From: Trichopria drosophilae
Taxonomy: Eukaryota; Arthropoda; Insecta; Hymenoptera; Diapriidae
Length of the DNA stretch: 64,000 bases
Direction of reading: 5' to 3'
Assembly (NCBI GenBank): GCA_030407085.1
Contig: CM059587.1
Span: forward strand, 19,751,001-19,815,000
The position numbers and the translations under genes are program-made. The notes under the pieces were generated by a model. The model made no database searches, had not been told where the DNA came from, and worked only from the letters and a program-made list of their open reading frames with translations. Below are positions 1-10,146 of this stretch, piece after piece (position 1 is the stretch's first letter; every line of letters starts with the position of its first letter).

Positions 1-79
1 AAACGCGGTTTAGTCGAGTTTTTGACAGGTCGGGTTGCAGGAAATACATTTTTTTATATGTGGGATACTTCGGTTTCCG

Positions 80-383
80 TTTTTACGGCATTATCGTTGA
101 TTTTACGAAGAAATGAATATAACCTTTTTTGTAGAGAATTCGATGTTCTATATTTTATGTTGAAAACATTTTTTTGTACGATTTGTATTTTTTGTTAAAA
201 AATGGAAAAAACGTGTTTTTTGAGCGTTTTTTTGTTAAACCTCCCCATAATCTAGTATGCATTGTCTCCAAAAACTAATCAGATCTAAGTTTGGCCAAGA
301 GAATATAGATTTAGAACATCGAATTCTCTACAAAAAAGGTTGTATTCATTTCTTCGTAAAAACAACGATAATGCCGTAAAAAG
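80..383. repeat. Inverted repeat, arms about 72 bp
   Basis: Bases 80-150 and 312-383 are near-perfect reverse complements, including the block GTAGAGAATTCGATGTTCTA on the left and its complement on the right. The loop is about 160 bases. This looks like a small non-autonomous DNA element, but no clear target duplication was found. A run of G lies just beyond it at about 500-511. Confidence 0.6.
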
Positions 384-670
384 CAAAGTAACATAAATTG
401 TACATACACATATACAATGCATATGTATGTATATTATATACATTACATGAAAAACAGAGACACAGAGGAAGCAGGGGAGTGAGGCGGGTATGAGGGGCGG
501 GGGGGGGGGGCTAACTTTAAAAATTTGATTAAATTTTAGTTTAGTATAAAAATTTCATTAATTTTTGTTTTTTTAAGCATCAGTGTGAACAAGACGTGCT
601 CATTGATCAGTGCTTCGGCTGATCTGCGGTCGGGGTCGAAGTTTTGAAAATGCTCATTTTCAATTTTAAT

Positions 671-1113
671 ATAGGGTGAATATGCCAATGAATGGACGAT
701 TTTCTACATATTTCTATTTCTTATGAATGTATGATGCACAACATGCAATAAAATACATATTTTTATGTTCTTTGAACATTCAAAACAATACTTACAGTAC
801 TATTGATCTTCCAGTGTTTATTATTTTGTAAAATCAAAGCAAAGTTTTAAAGCCATCCAAAACTGATACTGAAAACGTCCCATTTGATTTAACCCGTCTA
901 TTCATTGGGGTTTAGCGGATTTTTTTACAAACGTATGAAGACGAGGTTAATAATTAAATAAAATCAAAGGTTGAACTACGCGGTCATAAAGAGCAGAGTC
1001 TAACGATTCTAATGGTGGTATCATAATTAAATTTTCATAAAAGAATTCAAAAGTTACAATCGACAAAGTGTGAAAAATGCTTAACCGTCCATTCATTGGC
1101 ATATTCACCCTAT
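671..1113. mobile_element. MITE with ATAGGGTGAATATGCC ends
   Basis: The left end ATAGGGTGAATATGCCAATG is matched in reverse complement by the right end, giving terminal inverted repeats of about 30 bp around an AT-rich core. The GGGTG end next to TA resembles Tc1/mariner-derived MITEs. No coding capacity was seen. It stops 28 bases before the larger mariner element. Confidence 0.6.
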
Positions 1114-1141
1114 TTAAGGAACAAGATATTGTTACAATATA

Positions 1142-1855
1142 CAGGGTGTCCGAAAAGTATGGAAACACTCAAATATCTCGGAAAATCGACATCGAATCGA
1201 AAAAGTAAAAATACACGTATTCAATGGTTTCAAGAGAGCTATCCAGTGACACCTAACACAACCCCCCACCCCCACCCGCTGGGGGTGATAGAGGGGGTAA
1301 CTTAAAAATTTTAAATGGGAACCCCCAATTTTTATTGCAGATTTTGCTTCCTCAGAAAAAGTTACGTAAATTTTGCCTACCATTATAATTGTTTTTGTTG
1401 ACAGATGGCGCTGTAATCAACGAAATTAAAAAATTATTCTAAAAAGTTTTAAAAATCTCGCGAAAAACACAACGGATCAAAAAAGTAAAAACACACGTAT
1501 TTAATGGTTTCAAGAGAGCTATCCAGTGACACCTAACACGACCCCCACCCCCACAGGCTGGGGTGATGGAGGGGGAAACTTAAAAATTTTAAATGGGAAC
1601 TCCCAAATTTTATTGCAGATTTCTCTTCTTCAGAAAAAGTTACGTAAATTTTACCTATTATAATTATTTTTGTTAACAGATGGAGCTGCAATCTGCGAAA
1701 TTAAAAAATTACTAAAAAATATTTAACTTGACGTACATGGAATAGCATACCACGTTTTCAGAATTTTAAATAACGTCTTTTGCCTTTAAATATTTCTAGT
1801 TTACCGATTCTCACCGCGAGGAGGTAGACGATTTTGAGAATCTTCTGTTTTACTT
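1142..1855. repeat. Left long terminal inverted repeat (two subunits)
   Basis: Two diverged subunits run from 1142 and from about 1420. Each carries CACGTATT(C/T)AATGGTTTC and a C-rich stretch near CACCCCCAC. They are followed by a unique part ending near the GATTTTGAGAATC block at 1833-1845. All of this recurs in reverse complement at 3776-4733. Confidence 0.8.
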
Positions 1856-1949
1856 TTTTTTTTATTTGATTTCTGTTTTTTACCTTTTTTTTATTCTTCA
1901 CTATTAAATTTTTTTATGTTTTTTTTTAATGTATTTGCTTACCTTTTCT

Positions 1950-2430
1950 TCCAGATATTAAAATTCTTTATTCGCTCCCCCCTTGTAATTGTGCATACAA
2001 AGTTTTTGACAGAAAAATGAAGAATCGACATCCTTATTCTACGAGGAAGTGAATGTCGTGTATCCGAATAGCGTAAATGGTGACCAAATCCGCATATGGT
2101 GTTATGGCTTTCTTGCATGACTGTGATTTTGTATACTTGTGTGAAAGTACTGTAGGTATCGCTTGCGGAAACCCATTGCATACACTCGGTCGATTTTTTC
2201 AACTGCCAGTGTTACAGAGAAAGTAGTCAATAATCGAACATCGTCAGCGTCCAAATCAAAACAGCACGTCTTAGTATTAGTTAAGCTCTATTGTTTGAAT
2301 GAGTCAAGGTCTCGGTTATTTTTCAGCTTTGTGAAAATTACACATGCGAGCGTCACTCTTGTCGAAAACTTGGTCAAATTCGTACCGCAAAAAATCGCAA
2401 TTCTCTTCGTTCTCGCTATTTGATACTTAA
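1950..2430 (+). pseudogene. Decayed copy of the transposase 5' region
   Basis: Bases 1950-2045 closely resemble 2515-2610, covering the sequence before the transposase start and its first about 20 codons. The copy still encodes a recognisable RIDILILRG but has an in-frame stop. Further on, 2210-2420 keeps scattered similarity to the DNA-binding part of the transposase, with frame changes. This is an internal duplication, or the remains of an earlier related copy, inside the same element. The reading beyond 2050 is tentative. Confidence 0.5.
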
Positions 2431-2559
2431 TGTAATGTTTCTCTAACATTTGAATTTCTTCTAATTTTTTATATTTCTTTTATTTCTTCATTCTTTGCTT
2501 CATATTTCTTCCATTTCGATACATTCTGTATTCTGCCTCCTGTTGTAATTTGGCATACT

Positions 2560-3633
2560 ATGTCTTTGACACAAAAAGAAAGGATCGAAATCCTTATTCT
2601 GCGAGGATGCGGCGATAAAAAAAGAACATACGAACAAGTCGTCCGCCAATTTAATGATACCCATCCTGATCGTCTACCTATTTGCAAATCAACTGTTTGT
2701 AAGACTGTTTCTCGGTTTCAAGATACTGGCTCTGTCAATGATCGACCAAAATCAGGAAGACCAAAAACGTCCACGAACGAAGACAACAGTTTAGCGGTCT
2801 GTGCAAGTGTCGTTGAGGACGTCCATACTTCGGTAAGAAAGATTGCGCAAGCCACTGGTATCGGCAAATCGTCTGTCCATGAAATATTAAAAGCAAATAA
2901 GTTCCATCCATATAAAATAAAATATGTACAAGAACTTTCGGAAGATGACTTCGATCGGAGATTAGAATTTTGTGAGGAAATGATGAGACGTTGTGACGAA
3001 AATGAATTATTTCCTTTCTGGATATGCTTCTCTGATGAAGCTACGTTTCAGTTGAGTGGAGAAGTTAATAGGCACAACCTACGATATTGGTCGGACGAAA
3101 ATCCTCATTGGATGAGAGATACTCACACACAACATCCACAGAAAATCAATGTTTGGGCTGGCATTTTGTGCAATCAAATTGTTGGGCCTTTCTTCGTTGA
3201 AGAGAATTTCACGGCTGAAAGGTACTGTAATTTGTTAAATAACCAGATTATACCGGCAATACGAAATATTGCTGGTATAGCGTTTGATAATGTCTGGTTT
3301 CAACAGGATGGAGCTCCTTGTCATTTTGGTTTGATTGTACGCAATCTATTAAATAATATTTTCCCCCGACGTTGGATTGGTAGGAGGGGTTCGATCGAGT
3401 GGCCACCGAGGTCACCTGATCTAACTCCTCTGGACTATTTTTACTGGGGTTTCTTGAAGAACAAGGTCTACGAAACGAAACCAAAAGACATTGATGAGTT
3501 GAAAGAAAAAATAATTCAAGGTTCTAATACAGTATCTCAAGAAATGCTGCAAAAAGTTTATGATAACTTCTATGCACGATTGGGATATTGTCAAGTTGCT
3601 GAAGGACTTCAATTCGAACATCTTATAAATTAG
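2560..3633 (+). CDS. Tc1/mariner transposase, DD41D, apparently intact
   Basis: A 357-residue protein that would cut and paste the surrounding element at TA sites. Residues 1-125 are an N-terminal helix-turn-helix region typical of insect mariner-like proteins, with a GRP box (SGRPKTS near 65-71) and a second helix set around GIGKSSVHEIL. The DDE/D catalytic domain follows: D159 in FSDEATF, D250 in QQDGAPCH and D292 in SPDLTPLDYF. There are 41 residues between the last two, so the triad is DD41D, neither the DD34D of mariner nor the DD34E of Tc1. The length is normal for the superfamily and there are no internal stops. The ATG at 2560 fits the family N-terminus. There is no intron. It lies centrally between the two long terminal repeats. 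Activity is inferred from intactness only. Confidence 0.9.
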   Translation: MSLTQKERIEILILRGCGDKKRTYEQVVRQFNDTHPDRLPICKSTVCKTVSRFQDTGSVNDRPKSGRPKTSTNEDNSLAVCASVVEDVHTSVRKIAQATGIGKSSVHEILKANKFHPYKIKYVQELSEDDFDRRLEFCEEMMRRCDENELFPFWICFSDEATFQLSGEVNRHNLRYWSDENPHWMRDTHTQHPQKINVWAGILCNQIVGPFFVEENFTAERYCNLLNNQIIPAIRNIAGIAFDNVWFQQDGAPCHFGLIVRNLLNNIFPRRWIGRRGSIEWPPRSPDLTPLDYFYWGFLKNKVYETKPKDIDELKEKIIQGSNTVSQEMLQKVYDNFYARLGYCQVAEGLQFEHLIN

Positions 3634-3775
3634 TGGGCATAGACATGTTAAAAATCCAGTAAAGAAAATAGAAGCGAAGGAAAATTTAAACTTTAAAATA
3701 GAAAAAAAATTAAAAAAATAAAAAAAAAACAAATAAAAGGTAAAAACAAAAAAAAAATATACAAAAATAAAAAAA

Positions 3776-4733
3776 AAAGATTCTCAAAATCGTCTACCTC
3801 CTCGCGGTAAGAATCGGTGAACTTTGAAATATTTAAAGGCAAAAGACGTCATTTAAAATTTTGGAAACGTGGTCCGCTATTCCAGGTACGTGGTTCGCTG
3901 ATTGCAGCTCCATCTGTTAACAAAAATAATTATAATAGGTAAAATTTACGTAACTTTTTCTGAAGAAGAGAAATCTGCAATAAAATTTGGGAGTTCCCAT
4001 TTAAAATTTTTAAGTTTCCCCCTCCATCACCCCCAGCCTGTGGGGGTGGGGGGTCGTGTTAGGTGTCACTGGATAGCTCTCTTGAAACCATTAAATACGT
4101 GTGTTTTTACTTTTTTGATCCGTTGTGTTTTTCGCGAGATTTTTAAAACTTTTTAGAATAATTTTTTAATTTCGTTGATTACAGCGCCATCTGTCAACAA
4201 AAACAATTATAATGGTAGGCAAAATTTACGTAACTTTTTCTGAGGAAGCAAAATCTGCAATAAAAATTGGGGGTTCCCATTTAAAATTTTGAAGTTACCC
4301 CCTCTATCACCCCCAGCGGGTGGGGGTGGGGGGTTGTGTTAGGTGTCATTGGATAGCTCTCTTGAAACCATTGAATACGTGTGTTTTTACTTTTTTGATC
4401 CGTTGTGTTTTTCGCGAGATTTTTAAAACTTTTTAGAATAATTTTTTAATTTCGTTGATTACAGCGCCATCTGTCAACAAAAACAATTATAATGGTAGGC
4501 AAAATTTACGTAACTTTTTCTGAGGAAGAAAAATCTGCAATAAAAATTGGGGGTTCCCATTTAAAATTTTTAAGTTACCCCCTCTATCACCCCCAGCGGG
4601 TGGGGGTGGGGGGTTGTGTTAGGTGTCACTGGATAGCTCTCTTGAAACCATTGAATACGTGTATTTTTACTTTTTCGATTCGATGTCGATTTTCCGAGAT
4701 ATTTGAGTGTTTCCATACTTTTCGGACACCCTG
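3776..4733. repeat. Right long terminal inverted repeat with 280 bp tandem duplication
   Basis: Three subunits are seen, starting near 3923, 4201 and 4481. The second and third are almost identical and exactly 280 bases apart (AAACAATTATAATGGTAGGC occurs at 4201 and 4481). The left end has two subunits, so the right end gained one by recent tandem duplication. Open frames here are repeats of each other and are not genes. Confidence 0.8.
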
Positions 4734-4735
4734 TA

Positions 4736-5517
4736 TGTATAGAAACTACTCGAACCTAACGATGCTAGAACTACCCTCTGCCGCCTTCTTTCCTGGCAGT
4801 GTTAAAATGGGAATATTCCCGGAAGCATCAGCCTTTCGTCAGGGAACTGCAATACGAATTTAGCCAAAATTGTAGGCACCCGGGTCGAAGGCATCTAGTT
4901 TTTTCATAAATTTTGCAAACGGTTTTTGAAATCTTGGCAGCATATCAATTGGCCATGACAGTTTGTTTTTTCGACATTTTCATGTCACACAGTCTAGTTT
5001 TGGTGTCTGGCTACTTTTCTGATTTGTGTTGTTTCTGTTCTTTTTTAACCCTGGATGGACTTGTAATATTTTATTAATACTACGAACACCGTCGTTATCA
5101 TTTTGGACATAAAGAATTCTCAGGTCCACTTTTACAAATCATTGTTACTTCTCGAGTGGAAGGTATTTATTCTTCTCAGATGTCGAATTAGATCTACCAT
5201 TAATGCTCTGGAGTTTATTGATGCTGTCTATGTATGCCATTCATGTAACACGACACGCAATGTATCAGACTGAGATTTGTGCACGAAAATTGCGCTGGAG
5301 TCTTGTTTGTTCAGGGAGTATTTTTTTAAATACTCAGATCTAAATTTGGAATAAACATAAGGAAGTTCAGTTAAAAAAAAATCATACAGCCACAAAACTG
5401 TCATTATTTACACACAGTTATATGTTCGTTATATTACGTAAACGGCTTATAATTTCATAATTCACATCCTGCTACTCACTATATAAATGTATTTAATATA
5501 GCGCCATATGGCATAAC
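4736..5517. other. No gene recognised
   Basis: AT-rich sequence after the mariner element. No conserved coding sequence, strong inverted repeat or RNA gene was found on either strand. Confidence 0.4.
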
Positions 5518-6553
5518 ATGAGAGGGACAAAGGGCCTCCCTTTACATTTAACATCATACAGATTACGACAGCAAATCATTATCCAAACAAATCAAATAAA
5601 AATTCAAAATATTTCCTCGTCAGGGCTTGCCTTTCCTTGTTTACTTACAGTGAACCCACTCTCAAACTATGAATACACTGTTCTTTCCTTCATTTTTCGG
5701 AACTTTACAACAATATACACGTATACACTCTGTTTACCTTGTAGTCTCATACATGACTTTTCTCTTTTTATATCTCTGGTGTTTGTTTTCTTTCCTTTTC
5801 TAACCATCCCATATCTTCTACTCTTTTCCATATCTTCCTCGTCCACTTTCCTCCTATTTCATCAACGATTCAGTCTTCCTCCTCGTTCTTCCAACTTGTC
5901 CCGACCCTTCTCCACTTACTTTCCTTTCGCTACTCATCCTTCTTCATGTCATCATGACTCTTGTCCTTATTTGTATAAAGGTTTCTTTGTGGCTTTTTGC
6001 GCCACCCATCCTTCTTCCTCCAATTCGATCATATTTTCCATTACTATTTCTTTATCGACCTCGCTTTTAAATTTAACCAAACTAATGCTCCTCTATCGTT
6101 TTCTTTTTCAATTCGGGCTCTCACTTCCCTCACTGCTCCTTCATAAACCATCCTCACTTTCCTTTCAACTTTTATTTCCGCCTTACACCTACTCAGCGTT
6201 CACCACAATATTCGGCTTCGCTTCTTCTCTTCTTTTGCGCTCTCATTTCTATTTTTTTTCATTTCTTCACGCCTTCTCTTTCTCTCTTTTCTTCTTCGTC
6301 TGTTTCTGAATTTACACCGCTTACCTTCCCTTCGATTCTTCTGAACACATCTACTTCCTCCAAATCTTCTTATTTTTCACCACCCTTTTCTTGGCCGACC
6401 TCCTGTACTTCACTTATTTCCGTCTCCCTGTCTCGGTCCGCTGATATTCTCCGTCTTCCTCTGAATTTCATTCTCTAGTAATTCAATTTTCGGTTGTCTA
6501 TTTTCAATTTTATTATGCCTCTCTTCTAGCGCCTCCAACCATCCGCGCCACAT
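5518..6553 (-). pseudogene. Pyrimidine-rich block; possible LINE ORF1 remnant on the minus strand
   Basis: The plus strand is open for 263 codons but reads as low-complexity Ser/Phe/Leu, caused by strong strand asymmetry (C/T-rich plus, A/G-rich minus). The minus strand reads as Lys/Glu/Arg-rich sequence with many stops. One short open stretch, 6553 down to 6410, begins MWRGWLEALEERHNKIE and looks like a charged coiled coil of the kind found in LINE ORF1 proteins. I see no reverse transcriptase next to it. Assignment to a LINE is a guess; real decayed coding on the minus strand is more likely than the plus-strand frame. Confidence 0.2.
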
Positions 6554-6599
6554 ATACTGTCCGTTTCTTGTTATTTCTCGTCTACAGTGTTCCTCTCCT

Positions 6600-8897
6600 T
6601 AAGTGGTCCCCCCTGTAAGTTTTATACTTCACGTAAATGTTAAGAGTTTCTTCTCATATGTTCTATTTTTACCCTCACGCCTTTCTCGCGCATTTTGCCG
6701 CCGCCTAGGAGCCACTTACGCACGCGGCGTGTAGAGAAGCGTAGAAATCTCTGGGAATGGGGGTGAGGGGATAGTAAAACTTAAGGCAAGTAGCCGCCAT
6801 CTTTATAGATGAAATGAAAAACACAACTCTACGATTTTATTTTAAATCGACTTTTTACTTTTATTCGAAATTTACTTCTGAGTATTTAAACAAAATTTTC
6901 AAAATTAAAGGCCCTAACTTAATTATACTGTGCAATCGTCGCTTTAATGTGAAGGGCTCTATCTCAGAAGTTGGATTGAAGAAGGCCCAATTTTCATACC
7001 CAATACAACTTTGGCCTGGACTCATCATAAACCAAGTTTGTGCTTATCCCAACCTTAGTACCTAAGCAAAAAATTGCGCATATAACTGACCATAAAACTG
7101 AGCAAAAAACTGGGTTGTGTTGAGCATAAACTTCGCAGTTTGGATTAAACGTAAACTTGGTTTGGAATAACTGGTGTAGAGTACATACTATTTTTCCCGT
7201 GAAGGACCTTAGTTCTTTTCTTGTATTTGTTTTTTTGCTAAAAAACTTTTAATCCTACCTCTGTCCAAAATTAAGGGCCTTCAACAGACGCAGCAAAGCA
7301 GCGAAGTAGTAGCCACAGTATTCAGTTAAATCAGTCCTTTTATGCTCATTTTTATTTTTTTTTAAGGCTAGTTAGTGTGAACTTCACGATGTCAGTTATC
7401 ACATTCAACTCGGATTATTCATTTACGGTCATCTCTGATCCAGCAATTGCTCTCTTCGCCTTCAACGCCATCTGTTGGCGCTAAACCAAAATTCGACCAA
7501 AATGACGTAACGCCAATCGGGCGTCGCATCGTGTCCAACCACGCCGTATGCCTAATCAAGAATATTGCCTTCCTTTTTCGCGTCTTTTCTTTATTATCTT
7601 GGCGCGACGACGAAGAGACGATGCCCCTCTATTCGCTTTCACAGATTATGAGTTTCGCGAGGAATAGTGCCACTCCCCTTTTCGCGGAGTGCAGGTCGAA
7701 AAACCGACAGAACAAAAACCAAAAATGATTATTTGCTAGTTGCTTGTTTGGCATTTTAGGTGCCCTGCCTGCCTTGTAAGGAATGAGTTTCTCTTAAGGA
7801 AAAGTTTCTCTCCAAAATACTGTCGAGTGTTAAACATATAATTATTCTTTGAGTACATATAAGTTCTACTGCTGCAGCTCCATTTCTGGCCCAACGAGTT
7901 CTTAAGCAATCAATGCTGGACGAAGGAGATAACTTCCCTCTTGCTTCATCAATTGTCTCTACTTTTTAGAGAACGAGATTTAGTTCTCGCTTCCAAAATG
8001 CAGTCGCAAGTAAGAGAATTATGCAACCGGGTTTAATTTAAGCTGCACAAGTAGAAATCAAATTATTCTTCCGTTCTTGATGTCGAAAAAAACTGGCTGC
8101 AAACGTTCCTTAACAATTCACCAAACCCAGCATGCACAAATGTTATGCCTATTCGGTTGTCCTATTAAGGATGAATTCCAGTTTTCCATAACATTGCACG
8201 GGATTCCTTTCCCCACCAAGCGAAATTTTCTTTAAATGATTGATAGATTGTTCGATGATAGTGAAGGCAAATTTTTGTTTTCATGCCTTACAGCTCTTAA
8301 AATTAGAATGTGATGGTGCACTCTTCCTCGAATTAAATTTCGTCAAAAATCACATTCACGACAGTGTAAAATGTGTGTGCGATAGGGCGCACTTAACTGT
8401 TCAAAGAATGGGTGATTTATCGATTGTTTGACCGCGAACCGGCTCACTGCAATCATTTGTATAGCGACAACGGCACTAATTTTCAGAATGCAGATGCCAA
8501 ACCTCAATAAACTTTCGGGTCGTCTCTCAAAATGCAAATCTTCTTTCTCAGTTGGCTTCAAAGAGGATACAGTGGCATTTCACCCCCTCCCCTTTCCGCT
8601 TCTCACTTCGGTGATATATGGGAGGCACACGGGTAGAAATATTTGGCAATTGCAGCGAATATTTGTCTAGTCCAGAAAAATATGTTTCGTAATATGAACT
8701 GCGGATATTTGGTTAGTTTAGGGAATATCATTTGCTGTCTTTTCTACTGTTTTCGCTAGCGTAGCTAATATTTCGTCGCGTTTGCAAATCAGTTGGCTTC
8801 AATAGCGATGTCTCTTCCAGCAAATGTTATTTCGCTGAAATGGCCATAACATTTCTTTCCGTGCAGGGGTGAAGTGCGTAAATAGTAGTTTTGGGTG
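6600..8897. other. No gene recognised
   Basis: A short GC-richer stretch occurs at 6690-6760 and another at 7440-7730, which contains a 93-codon frame with no recognisable domain. Weak inverted similarity joins about 6900-7040 with about 7140-7280. Nothing else can be supported. Confidence 0.3.
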
Positions 8898-9480
8898 TAC
8901 TTCCGAATAGCCCACCCCTCAAATTCTTTTTAAACATACCTGTTCCGACGTATTTTGATGCGCTGATTACGAATATTATAGTGATTATTTTCCGAGGCTG
9001 GATTTCAGCCAATCACAGCGCGGTATTCGAGCGGTCATTTGTGATGGTCATTTGTTTAAAATTATACTGGAAATTGCACAAATTGCACCCGATAATTGCA
9101 CACTAGCATATATAAAATAATACCTGCGCTCCGTTTGGCCGAAATCCAACCCCGGAAAATAATCTGCCGAATACCCCACGACCTTCAAAATTAATCGCAA
9201 TATTTCCCTCTAGCTTTCCTGCAAACAAACTAATGTATATCAAGTTTTGTAGAAAGACCCCTCGTGCTGCGCACTCGGGATCTTTAACCTGCAAAACTTG
9301 ACACATTCGATTGTTTGCAACGAAGCTATCGGGACATATTCCGATAATTTTGGAGGTCTTGGGATATTATAACTGAAAATTGGCGACAAGGTCATGACTA
9401 TGATATTCGCAATCAGCGCATCAAAATACGTCGGAAAAGGTATGTTCAAAAAAATTTGAGGAGTGGGCTATTCGGAAGTA
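8898..9480. mobile_element. MITE with about 90 bp terminal inverted repeats
   Basis: Bases 8898-8990 (TACTTCCGAATAGCCCAC onward) match the reverse complement of 9388-9480 with few differences. The centre is unrelated AT-rich DNA with no transposase. The short open frames here on both strands are the two arms read in opposite directions. TA at the outer edge would fit a Tc1/mariner-type duplication, but the flanks are not decisive. Confidence 0.7.
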
Positions 9481-9508
9481 TATCCTTAATTTTCGATACA
9501 AAAAGGGG

Positions 9509-9855
9509 CGTAAAATTTTTTTCTACGAATGTGAGGGTTGCGGGCCGAGCTGAGACCGAGGTACGCATTCACATTGGTACAAAAAACATTTTCGCACAAG
9601 CGTCGAATAATATTTTATGTTCCAAGTGTGTGTAAAATGCGTCCAAAAAAAGTGAAAACTGTGTAAAATAGCATTTTACGCACACTGTAACATAAATACA
9701 CATTACACACATTTACACAAAAAAATATTGCTCGACGCATGTGGGAAAGTATTTTTTGTACCAATGTGAATGGTACGGAAATAGTATTTTTCGATGCAAG
9801 CGCGTAAACGTTTTTTCTACGAATGTGAGAGATGCGGGCCGAGCTGAAAGCGGGT
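9509..9855. repeat. Palindromic element inside a flanking direct repeat
   Basis: Bases 9566-9772 form a hairpin-type inverted repeat whose arms begin CATTCACATTGGTAC, with a centre rich in GTGTAAAA and TTTTACAC. It is flanked by two direct copies of a block of about 50 bp, CTACGAATGTGAG.G.TGCGGG, at 9509-9556 and 9800-9855. The core motifs (TTTTTCGAT.CAAG and TTTTACGCAC) recur near 27.1 and 28.3-28.6 kb. Confidence 0.55.
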
Positions 9856-9865
9856 GAGAGGAGGC

Positions 9866-9935
9866 GTAGCTTATAGTTGGTACAGCTTTCGACCAGCAAT
9901 CGAAAGGTCCCAGGTTCACCTCCCGGCGCATCGAA
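9866..9935 (+). mobile_element. tRNA-derived SINE head
   Basis: The stretch carries an A-box-like TAGTTGGTACAGC and, 30-odd bases later, a B-box-like GGTTCACCTCC, in tRNA order and spacing. There is no matching acceptor stem, so a functional tRNA is unlikely and a tRNA-derived SINE is the better reading. Confidence 0.45.
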
Positions 9936-10146
9936 TCTCTAAAAAGTTCGGACTTCATTGTTTCCATTAATCAGTAATGATCCAAAAAATTATGTAATAA
10001 TTATCATCTTTGAAAAAAATGTTGTCCAATAAAAATATAGAACCAGTTACATGATTTGCAATATTATGTTCTTATGAAATCTGATTTCTGAATTTGATTC
10101 ATTTTTAGAAAATCAACGATATGCGCATAAAAATTAGTATGCGTAC

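Larger units (their letters stand above)
1142..4733 (+). mobile_element. Tc1/mariner-superfamily transposon, DD41D type
   Basis: The element begins CAGGGTGTCCGAAAAGTATG and ends with the reverse complement, flanked by TA on both sides (1140-1141 and 4734-4735), the expected Tc1/mariner target duplication. It holds one intact transposase (2560-3633). The ends are long and internally repetitive: about 0.7 kb on the left, about 0.95 kb on the right. A decayed second copy of the transposase 5' part lies at 1950-2430. The intact frame and well-matched ends suggest fairly recent activity. DD41D spacing is known from the rosa-type branch of the superfamily; whether this belongs there needs a tree. 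Confidence 0.85.

Noticed and set aside
3902..4863. Similar plus-strand frames of 84 and 123 codons
   Set aside because: They are subunits of the right terminal repeat of the mariner element, also mirrored at 1132-1383.
5518..6309. 263-codon plus-strand frame
   Set aside because: Ser/Phe/Leu low-complexity product driven by a pyrimidine-rich strand; no domain, and the opposite strand looks more like old coding.
7447..7728. 93-codon plus-strand frame in a GC-richer patch
   Set aside because: No recognisable domain, no splice context, and the composition is not convincing.
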